A stretch of 29,539 nucleotides of DNA from positions 1-29,539 of the forward strand of contig NZ_CP040789.1 in NCBI RefSeq assembly GCF_021922985.1. The letters are read 5' to 3'. The notes beneath the pieces are model-generated. The model was not told where the DNA came from. It saw only the letters and a list, made by a program, of their open reading frames with translations, and ran no database searches. This document shows positions 22,277 through 29,539 of the stretch, one piece after another; positions within the stretch are counted from its first letter, which is position 1, and each line of letters opens with the position of its first letter. The stretch is from Clavibacter michiganensis subsp. tessellarius (GTDB lineage Bacteria; Actinomycetota; Actinomycetes; Actinomycetales; Microbacteriaceae). Position numbers and translations under genes: made by a program.

Positions 22277-23128
22277 TCACCGAAGTCGCCGGATCAGATT
22301 CACGACGAGCAGCACCGCGTCTGCCGCCATGCCTGCGGAACGCCGATCGCCGTTCCTACGGTGCTTCGTGGCCTGAGCGAGCTCGATAGCCGCGCGGACG
22401 ACCTTGCGCAGCTCGGCGTTTTCGGACCCCGGTAGCTCGACCTCAACCACTCGGCCGAGACGGGCCTTCGTGTTGGGGACCGGGGGCTCGTCGGCATCAA
22501 GCTCACCGTGGCGTGCGTGCTCATAGGAGGCCGCGGAGAGCGCCTCGAGCGCGGCCACCGCGTCGTTCCCGACGTTCGAGTAATCCTGTTCCGTTCGAGC
22601 TGTCTGGAAGTGTCGCCGCATCTCGTTCAGCTCGTCGTCGACGCGCTGCCAGCCGGTGGCCTTCCGCGGCGATATGGGGTCGGCCAGCGCGCCGGTGAGT
22701 GAGTCCGTCTCGCGGTCGGACAGCAAATCGTGCAGCGCATCGAATTGGTCATGGAGGATGTTCCGTCTAACTTGCCAGCTGCCGTACCCATCGTTCGCTA
22801 GCCAGTGCCTGCGGAACGTGTCGAAGTCACGGAACGGCGGATCGAAAGTGTCTATACCAAGGCGAGCGAGGACCGCCTTCAACGCTCGGACTAGCAGACG
22901 GGAGTCGTCATTGGTCAGCGGTGACCCAGCGGTGCCGTAGGCCTCGTACTCGTCATGCACGACCCGGGCAAGCGACACCGCGATCTCCAAATCCCCGTGG
23001 TCGGGGTTGGGGCCTCGCAGCAGCCCCTCGAGGAGATCTGCGTCAAGCGCGGCCTGTTGCGTCACCTCCGCGCCCCAGCCGTTGGACACCACGTCCTCAC
23101 CCGGGAGGTAGAAGTCCCACGTACGCAT
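22277..23128 (-). CDS. Hypothetical protein (283 residues), right-arm copy
   Basis: Identical to the gene at 14294-15145. Confidence 0.6.
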   Translation of the reverse strand: MRTWDFYLPGEDVVSNGWGAEVTQQAALDADLLEGLLRGPNPDHGDLEIAVSLARVVHDEYEAYGTAGSPLTNDDSRLLVRALKAVLARLGIDTFDPPFRDFDTFRRHWLANDGYGSWQVRRNILHDQFDALHDLLSDRETDSLTGALADPISPRKATGWQRVDDELNEMRRHFQTARTEQDYSNVGNDAVAALEALSAASYEHARHGELDADEPPVPNTKARLGRVVEVELPGSENAELRKVVRAAIELAQATKHRRNGDRRSAGMAADAVLLVVNLIRRLR

Positions 23129-23210
23129 GCGCTCACCATAGCCAGCGGCACTCTGCCGGCGGACTAACCACAGCGCGCCATCTGCCCAGACGGGCCCATA
23201 CATAGGGAGT

Positions 23211-23238
23211 CGTCCGTCAGGGGATCCCAAACCGGACG
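23211..23238. repeat. Dispersed palindrome, mirror of copy 3
   Basis: Same CGTCCG/GGGATCCC/CGGACG architecture as at 14184-14211. Confidence 0.78.
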
Positions 23239-23260
23239 CACGTCTCGTCGCGAGGAAACG

Positions 23261-23671
23261 CTACTGGCCCCCTGCGGGCATCGCCGGCGCGATGAGCGCC
23301 GTGATCGTTGCAACTACTGCGGGGGCGCCGAACACGACCGCAAAGAGCGAAGCTATCGCGGCCGATTGCTCCAGGCCCTCTGTCTTGCCCTTGAAGCCCT
23401 TGTCGAGAGAGAACGCCGCCAGGACCTCCTTCGCGATTGCGCACACGCCAGCAAGGCCGGCAAACGTGACGGCAACCCACACATTCCCGGCCATGCGCAC
23501 CAGGACGATCACCAGCGCGATCACGACGAGGGCCGCTAGGCCAGCCGAGATCCACGTGGCCTTCGATACACGACTCGGCGTCCCTCCGGTCGAAGCGCCT
23601 TCGCCCGCTGCGGTTGAAGTGCCCTCGGGGTGTGCGATCAAAGGATCGGTGGAAGGCGCGTTTTCTGTCAT
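23261..23671 (-). CDS. Small three-helix membrane protein, right-arm copy
   Basis: Identical to the gene at 13751-14161. Confidence 0.65.
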   Translation of the reverse strand: MTENAPSTDPLIAHPEGTSTAAGEGASTGGTPSRVSKATWISAGLAALVVIALVIVLVRMAGNVWVAVTFAGLAGVCAIAKEVLAAFSLDKGFKGKTEGLEQSAAIASLFAVVFGAPAVVATITALIAPAMPAGGQ

Positions 23672-23843
23672 TCGATGATGGTATCGACGTCGGCGACGGG
23701 TCCGACGAGGGATGGATACCCGGACACGTATCGACCGCGCCCCAGTCCGGGGATGACGCCTGTCTCGGCGTATGTCGCGCGACGCGCGCCACATAGCCTC
23801 GATGAGACGCGTCCGCGCCGCATCCGCCCAAGAAGGAGTCAAC

Positions 23844-25091
23844 GTGGCCGAAGACACCAGGGCAGCTCAGCGCGAGCGGCGACGGGCTTCCGGCATCGCC
23901 CGTCACGGTCGACTGAGGAAGCCCAGCGCCGTACGCACTGCAGCCAACTTCGTCGCAGTCGTGGCAGCGGTCGCCCTGGTCAGTACCGGTTCCGTCGCTG
24001 CGGTCGCAGCATGGGACCTCGCACGCACGGTCCGGGCAAACTCCGTCGACATCTCGGACGGGGACGCCCTTCCGCCCTCCATGGGTGCAATCGACGGCGG
24101 TGCGAACGTGTTGCTCGTCGGGAACGACTCGCGTCGTGACCAGGGCGACGGCTACGGAGCGACGAAGGACGTCGGTACGGCGGAGCTGAACGACGTCACG
24201 ATGCTGCTCCACATCAGCGAGGACCACACCCGCGCGACCGTCGTCTCCTTCCCACGGGACATGCTCATCGACCGTCCCGCATGCCAGAGCGCTGACGGCA
24301 CGACCGAGGAGTCGACGGCGAGCGGCGTGCAGATCAACACCGCCCTGGAAACCGGCGGCTTGCCGTGCGTCGTGCGCACCGTCGAGAGCATCACGGGCCT
24401 CGACATCCCCTACGGCGGCTCGGTGCAGTTCAACGGCGTCATCGAGATGTCCAACGCCGTCGGCGGCGTCACCGTCTGCCTCGCCAATCCGATCAAGGAC
24501 TGGCGCACCAACCTCGACCTCGCCGCCGGCCCACAGCTCCTCCAGGGCGAGAACGCGGTCCAGTTCCTCCGCGTCCGCCACGGTATCGGCGACAACAGCG
24601 ACCTCTCCCGGATCAGCAACCAGCAGGTGTTCCTCAGCGCACTGCTACGCACCATCACCAGCACCGACACACTCACCAACCCCGCCAAGCTCTACGGCAT
24701 CGCACGCGCCGCCGTCGACAACATGAGCCTCTCCACCTCGCTGAACAACCCCGCCGCCATCACGTCCCTCGCCCTCACCGTCAAGGACATCCCGCTCGAC
24801 AAGTTCGTCTTCGTCCAGTACCCCACCACCTACCTCGAGAGCGGCCGCGTCGCGCAGGACGTGGCGACCGGTGACCAGATGATGCAGCTCATCGCCACCG
24901 ACGCGGACTTCACGCTCGCCCCCGACAGCACCGGCCAAGGCGTCGTCCTCGCCGAGCCCACCGATCCCGCCACGGGTCCCCCCGCGGACGTAGCCGCGCC
25001 CTCATCCGGCGGGACAACCGCTCCCCCGGCGGCGCTGCCGGACAACGTCACGGGTCAGGCCGCTGCCACGGAGACCTGCTCGAACGGCTGA
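23844..25091 (+). CDS. LCP family cell-wall protein, right-arm copy
   Basis: Identical 415-residue LCP protein; GTG start at 23844 with AAGGAG five bases upstream. Confidence 0.92.
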   Translation: MAEDTRAAQRERRRASGIARHGRLRKPSAVRTAANFVAVVAAVALVSTGSVAAVAAWDLARTVRANSVDISDGDALPPSMGAIDGGANVLLVGNDSRRDQGDGYGATKDVGTAELNDVTMLLHISEDHTRATVVSFPRDMLIDRPACQSADGTTEESTASGVQINTALETGGLPCVVRTVESITGLDIPYGGSVQFNGVIEMSNAVGGVTVCLANPIKDWRTNLDLAAGPQLLQGENAVQFLRVRHGIGDNSDLSRISNQQVFLSALLRTITSTDTLTNPAKLYGIARAAVDNMSLSTSLNNPAAITSLALTVKDIPLDKFVFVQYPTTYLESGRVAQDVATGDQMMQLIATDADFTLAPDSTGQGVVLAEPTDPATGPPADVAAPSSGGTTAPPAALPDNVTGQAAATETCSNG

Positions 25092-25258
25092 CATGAGCGG
25101 ACAGCGGTCCGCCGCGGCCGAACATGAGCCCGTCCCGCAGGGGCCCGTTGCCGAACCTCATGGCACGGTGCGGTCACGTTCGTGGGCGCCTCAGCCCATG
25201 AGCTACTAGATGCCGCGACGGCGGACCCGACCTCGCATCCCCGTGGGATCATCCACTC

Positions 25259-26035
25259 ATGCCCACTGTCCAAGCCATCGCGCTAGGGGCCACGGAGACA
25301 CGCGACGGCGCTGTCTTGCGATCCCTCAGCTCGCACCGGTCGCTGTCGGTGCGTTATGCGGTCGCGTCAAATCCCGCGGCCGATGACGAGACCATCTCGA
25401 ACCTGCTCGACGACCGTGTCGGTTCGGTGCGCTGGGCCGCCGCCTCGAATCTGGCCGAGCGGCCGGCCCTGCAGATGGCGGTCGCCCGGTCGGCCGACAG
25501 GTGGCTCCGCCTCGCACTGGCTGGCACGTTCTTGGATCACGACGAGCGATCCCTCGCACGCGACGTGCAATGCGCGCTCATGGAGAACGCCTCCACCGAG
25601 ATCCGCTCTCGGATGGCCGAGACGACGAACCACCTCGACGTGTTCGAGACGCTCATGAGCGATGGCGACCGGCGAGTGCGCGCCGCGTGCGCTGCGAATC
25701 CGCGCATCACGCGGGAGCAGATGGAGCGACTCGTCACGGATCGCAACTGGGAGGTCCGCGCCTCGGCTGTGGGGAGCGGCATGCGGTACCCGGACGATGA
25801 GCAGATCCTCCGCCTCGCGGAGGACCGCTCTGCGGGGGTCCGTTGGGCCGTCGTGTTCCGTGTCGACCGGCCGCGCGCCGCGCTCGAGCTGATCGCGAAG
25901 GACCAGGACGAGATGAACGCCGACCACGCGAGGAGTGAGCTCGAGGACGAGCGCAGCATCAATTCGGCCCACGTCACGACGGACGCTCGGATGCGGAGGG
26001 CCAGGGCCGAGTGCGCCGCGAGCTTCGAGCGCTGA
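25259..26035 (+). CDS. LRV/HEAT-like repeat protein, right-arm copy
   Basis: Identical to the gene at 11387-12163. Confidence 0.75.
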   Translation: MPTVQAIALGATETRDGAVLRSLSSHRSLSVRYAVASNPAADDETISNLLDDRVGSVRWAAASNLAERPALQMAVARSADRWLRLALAGTFLDHDERSLARDVQCALMENASTEIRSRMAETTNHLDVFETLMSDGDRRVRAACAANPRITREQMERLVTDRNWEVRASAVGSGMRYPDDEQILRLAEDRSAGVRWAVVFRVDRPRAALELIAKDQDEMNADHARSELEDERSINSAHVTTDARMRRARAECAASFER

Positions 26036-26073
26036 CCGGTCGCCACAGGGGGCCCGTACGACGCACGCTCGCA

Positions 26074-26103
26074 GCGTCCGGCAAGGGATCCCTTGAAGGA
26101 CGC
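26074..26103. repeat. Dispersed palindrome, mirror of copy 2
   Basis: Same structure as at 11319-11348, between convergent stops. Confidence 0.8.
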
Positions 26104-26157
26104 ATCCGTGGGCGGCGCGGTGCTCGGTGGCGGGTCACGACCGGCGTCGCTGCCCCG

Positions 26158-26400
26158 TCAGTTCTTGCCGAGGGCTTCGCGCCCACGGCGCGTTCGCTCG
26201 CGGGAGCGCTCGAACATGAAGAGTCCGATGAACATGACGATCACAACGGCCCAGATGATGCCAAGGGTCGCGTTCTGCTCTCGGATGGCCGACGCCAGGA
26301 TGAACCCCTGCACGCTGAACGCGAGGATCGCGGTCCCGATCACGCGGAAGCCTCGCCGTGAGCGGCGCTTAGCTTCTGCAGGGCTGGGGGCGTCGGCCAT
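26158..26400 (-). CDS. Small two-helix membrane protein, right-arm copy
   Basis: Identical to the gene at 11022-11264. Confidence 0.6.
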   Translation of the reverse strand: MADAPSPAEAKRRSRRGFRVIGTAILAFSVQGFILASAIREQNATLGIIWAVVIVMFIGLFMFERSRERTRRGREALGKN

Positions 26401-26437
26401 GACCCGATCTTGGCCGATGGCTAGCGGGTCTGCCAGC

Positions 26438-26463
26438 GTCCGCCGAGGGATCCCTCCCCGGAC
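26438..26463. repeat. Dispersed palindrome, mirror of copy 1
   Basis: Same structure as at 10959-10984. Confidence 0.75.
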
Positions 26464-26686
26464 CAGCGCGGCGTCGCGCGACGTGCGCTGTGACTTTCGC
26501 CGCTTAGTGGCGTCTGATCTTGATCAATCGATGGCGGCCCGGGCTGCGGTGGAGTGCCAGCGACACCCTTAGCCCGCGGCCTACTTCCCCGCCGTCAAGC
26601 TGCCGCGTGAGCGCGCGCGCGTGCCGCTGCGGTGCCTAACCGAATGCTGCTGCCCAAGCGCACGTCCGGCACCAACGGGTGGATGA

Positions 26687-26836
26687 GCCTCTGGGGCAGC
26701 AACGGTCGGGAAGTACGTCCTCGCCGCTCTCATGTTCGCCGGCCGCGTCGGTCCGATCGGGCTAGCGTCGGCCCTGGCCATCCGACGGCGGACCCTCCTC
26801 TACGAGTGGCCGGCGGATCGCCCCGTCATCGGGTAG
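26687..26836 (+). pseudogene. Trk/Ktr transporter C-terminal remnant, right-arm copy
   Basis: Mirror of the remnant at 10586-10735, with the same in-frame stop at its 5' end. Confidence 0.7.
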
Positions 26837-26918
26837 CCCGCACCGACGCTGGCGTTCCCGGACCCTTCGCTGTCCCACGGGCCGAGGGGTGGCACACGAT
26901 TCGATGTGCGGCGCGGGC

Positions 26919-27006
26919 TACACTCGCGGCGGCGATGGATCCCGCCAGGACGACCCGTCCGAACCGCACCGCTTGCTGATGGTTCCTATCCCACCCGTAC
27001 GGGTGG
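26919..27006 (+). promoter_or_regulatory. glnA leader elements, right-arm copy
   Basis: TACACT at 26919-26924 and the 16-bp palindrome at 26991-27006, mirroring the left arm. Confidence 0.35.
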
Positions 27007-27068
27007 TCGCTTGCGGTGCCATCGGTCCTGAGGCGATCACCTGCGCATCGACGCAGAAAGCAGCCAGC

Positions 27069-28493
27069 GTGTTCACTGACCCCAGCCAAGTCCTGGACTT
27101 CATCACGAACACGGACGTCACGTTCCTCGACGTCCGGTTCACTGACCTTCCCGGCGTCCAGCAGCACCTCACGATCCCCGCATCCACGGTCGACGTGAAG
27201 TTCTTCACGGAGGGGATCGCCTTCGACGGGTCGTCCATCCGCGGCTTCGCGAGCATCCACGAGTCGGACATGCAGCTCATCCCCGACGTGACGACGGCCT
27301 ACATCGACCCGTTCCGCATCGAGCGCACCCTCATCATGGTGTTCGACATCTACAACCCCCGCAACGGCGAGATCTACGCCCGCGACCCGCGCCAGGTGGC
27401 CAAGAAGGCCGAGAAGTTCCTCGCCGCGTCCGGCATCGCCGACACCGCGTTCTTCGCGCCCGAGGCCGAGTTCTACATCTTCGACGACGTCCGCTACGAG
27501 GTGAACCAGCACACGAGCTTCTACTCGGTCGACTCCGAGGAGGGCGCCTGGAACTCGGGCCGCGAGGAGGAGGGCGGCAACCTGGGCAACAAGACGCCCT
27601 ACAAGGGCGGCTACTTCCCCGTCAGCCCGGTCGACAAGCAGGCCGACCTCCGCGACGACATCAGCCTCAAGCTGATCGACGCCGGCCTCATCCTCGAGCG
27701 CGCGCACCACGAGGTGGGCACGGGCGGCCAGGCCGAGATCAACTACCGCTTCGACACCATGGTGCACGCGGCGGACGACATCCTGAAGTTCAAGTACATC
27801 GTCAAGAACACGGCCGAGCAGTGGGGCAAGACGGCCACGTTCATGCCGAAGCCGCTGTTCGGCGACAACGGCTCGGGCATGCACACGCACCAGTCGCTCT
27901 GGAACGACGGCAAGCCGCTGTTCTACGACGAGGCCGGCTACGGCGGGCTGTCGGACGTCGCGCGCTGGTACATCGGCGGCATCCTCAAGCACGCGCCCGC
28001 CATCCTCGCGTTCACGAACCCGACGGTGAACTCGTACCACCGCCTCGTCCCCGGCTTCGAGGCGCCCGTCAACCTCGTGTACTCGGCGGGCAACCGCTCG
28101 GCGTCGATCCGCATCCCCATCACGGGCACGAACCCGAAGGCGAAGCGCATCGAGTTCCGCGCGCCCGACGCGTCGAGCAACCCGTACCTCGCGTTCGCCG
28201 CGCAGCTCATGGCCGGCATCGACGGCATCAAGAACCGCATCGAGCCGCACGAGCCCGTCGACAAGGACCTCTACGAGCTCCCGCCCGAGGAGGCGAAGAA
28301 CATCCCGCAGGTGCCCGCGTCGCTCGGAGCCGCCCTCGAGGCGCTCGAGGCCGACCACGAGTTCCTCACGGCCGGCAACGTGTTCACACCCGACCTCATC
28401 GAGACGTGGATCGAGTACAAGCGCGAGATGGAGATCAAGCCCCTCGCGCAGCGCCCGCACCCGTTCGAGTTCGAGCTGTACTACGGCGTCTGA
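27069..28493 (+). CDS. glnA: Glutamine synthetase type I, right-arm copy
   Basis: Identical 474-residue protein from the GTG at 27069. No differences are visible in the translation, unlike the ilvD copy that follows it. Confidence 0.95.
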   Translation: MFTDPSQVLDFITNTDVTFLDVRFTDLPGVQQHLTIPASTVDVKFFTEGIAFDGSSIRGFASIHESDMQLIPDVTTAYIDPFRIERTLIMVFDIYNPRNGEIYARDPRQVAKKAEKFLAASGIADTAFFAPEAEFYIFDDVRYEVNQHTSFYSVDSEEGAWNSGREEEGGNLGNKTPYKGGYFPVSPVDKQADLRDDISLKLIDAGLILERAHHEVGTGGQAEINYRFDTMVHAADDILKFKYIVKNTAEQWGKTATFMPKPLFGDNGSGMHTHQSLWNDGKPLFYDEAGYGGLSDVARWYIGGILKHAPAILAFTNPTVNSYHRLVPGFEAPVNLVYSAGNRSASIRIPITGTNPKAKRIEFRAPDASSNPYLAFAAQLMAGIDGIKNRIEPHEPVDKDLYELPPEEAKNIPQVPASLGAALEALEADHEFLTAGNVFTPDLIETWIEYKREMEIKPLAQRPHPFEFELYYGV

Positions 28494-28521
28494 TCCCGCC
28501 GGCGCCCCGCAGCGGGGCGAA

Positions 28522-28599
28522 TGACGCACGGGCCGTCCTCCTCCGGGAGGCCGGCCCGTGCGTCATGCGGCGAGCAGCGACGAGCGCGCAGCGCTCGTC
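28522..28599. terminator. Double hairpin terminator, right-arm copy
   Basis: Mirror of the hairpins at 8823-8900. Confidence 0.65.
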
Positions 28600-28610
28600 C
28601 TGCTGGCCCC

Positions 28611-29539
28611 CTACCCGGTGACCGCTCCGATGGCGGCCGATCCGACGAGGCGCGTGTACTTGGCGAGCACTCCCCGTGGTGTACCGAACAGGCAGAGGTA
28701 CCCAGCCCTGTCGGCGTCGCTCCAGCTCTTCCTCGTCGACGAGGAGGTCGACGCGTCGGGTGGGGATGTCGACGCGGATCCGGTCCTCGTCGCACACGAA
28801 CGCGATGACGCCGCCGTCTGCGGCTTCCGGGGCGACGTGGCCGATGCACAAGCCGGTGGTGCCGCCGGAGAACCGCCCGTCGGTGAGAAGGAGGACGTCC
28901 TTTTCCAATCCCGCGCCCTTGATGGCGGCCGTGATGGCGAGCATTTCGCGCATGCCTGGTCCGCCCTTGGGGCCTTCGTAGCGGATCACGACGACGTCGC
29001 CCGGGCGGATGCGGCCTTCGGTTAGCGCGTCCAGTGCGGCGCGCTCGCGATCGAAGACTCGCGCGGATCCCTCGAACGAGGTGGCGTCGAAGCCGGCTGT
29101 CTTCACAACAGCGCCGTCGGTCGCAAGCGACCCTCGGAGGATCGTGAGTCCGCCGGTGGCGTGGAGGGGATCGTCGAGGCGGTGGAAACACCTCCCCGTC
29201 GGGCTCGGGTTGGGTCGATCTCCGCGAGGTTCTCTGCGACGGTCTTGCCTGTGACCGTCAGGCCAGTCGCCGTGAGGCAGGCCGGCGTCCAGCAGCGCCT
29301 TCATGATGACGGGGACACCGGCCTCGACGGTCTACGTCGCGCATCACGAAGCGCCCGAAGGGCTTCATGTCGGCCAGGTGGCGGGACCTTGGATCCGATC
29401 CGGTCGAAGTCGTCGAGGGTGAGCTCGACCTCAGCCTCGTGCGCGATCGCCAGCAGGTGGAGCACCACGTTGGTCGACCCTCCGAGTGCCATGGCGACGG
29501 CGATGGCGTTCTCGAATGCCTCTCTGGTGAGGATGTGAA
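28611..29539 (-). pseudogene. ilvD: Dihydroxy-acid dehydratase, 3' part, frameshifted and cut by window end
   Basis: Copy of the last ~310 codons of the left-arm ilvD, broken by small changes: an extra G near 28678, a C-to-T change at 28904 (Gly to Glu), an extra A near 29187, an extra T near 29211, several changes near 29266-29280, and extra Gs near 29317 and 29382. Most sit in or next to short homopolymers. That pattern fits uncorrected sequence at a contig end better than biological decay, so this is probably not a real pseudogene. Confidence 0.75.

Larger units (their letters stand above)
18721..29539 (-). repeat. Giant inverted repeat, right arm
   Basis: Mirror copy of the left arm up to the window end. 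It is without indels to about 28676, then shows roughly nine small differences by eye, mostly single-base insertions, in the last ~870 bases. It is probably the same locus read a second time. Confidence 0.92.

Noticed and set aside
28611..29539. Genuine decaying second ilvD gene
   Set aside because: The changes are clustered at the window end and homopolymer-like while the adjacent glnA copy is perfect, so sequencing error is likelier.

Overview
The window is high-GC DNA with actinobacterial features: GTG starts, a 474-residue actinobacterial-type glutamine synthetase, an LCP (LytR-CpsA-Psr) cell-wall protein and several probable leaderless genes. The glutamine synthetase and the linear-replicon features suggest Microbacteriaceae or a relative; this is an inference, since no rRNA is present.

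Layout. (1) Bases 1-2860 hold one end of a Tn552/Tn5053-type transposon, all on the minus strand: serine resolvase, DD(35)E transposase and a TniB-like ATPase cut by the window edge, with a probable res site upstream of the resolvase. (2) Bases 2968-8811 hold a tightly packed plus-strand operon: universal stress protein, phosphoglycerate mutase, two CrcB/Fluc fluoride channels, inorganic pyrophosphatase, enolase and dihydroxy-acid dehydratase. It reads as a fluoride-resistance island: the two Fluc subunits would export fluoride, and enolase and pyrophosphatase are classical fluoride-sensitive enzymes supplied as extra copies. It ends in a strong hairpin terminator facing glnA. (3) Bases 8929-16696 hold glnA, a Trk K+-transporter remnant, small membrane proteins, a LRV-repeat protein, an LCP protein, uncharacterised proteins, a resolvase remnant, an octapeptide-repeat protein and a small ribbon-helix-helix-like regulator with a palindromic operator. 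(4) Bases 16995-18590 hold a probable replication-initiation or telomere-associated protein, followed by about 120 bases of nested hairpins.

The dominant structural fact is a giant inverted repeat. Position x on the left matches the complement of position 37422-x on the right, around an axis at 18711 with an asymmetric core of about 19 bases. The arms span about 10.8 kb and keep perfect register for about 9.9 kb. The last ~870 bases of the right arm carry small indels that break ilvD. The axis lies just outside the Rep-like gene and a set of telomere-like hairpins. The simplest reading is therefore that the axis is the end of a linear replicon, and that the assembler read around it (hairpin end or fold-back) and re-entered on the other strand. 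The right arm would then be the left arm read twice. A true head-to-head duplication is not excluded.

Right-arm genes are listed with short entries because they repeat left-arm genes exactly, apart from the damaged ilvD.
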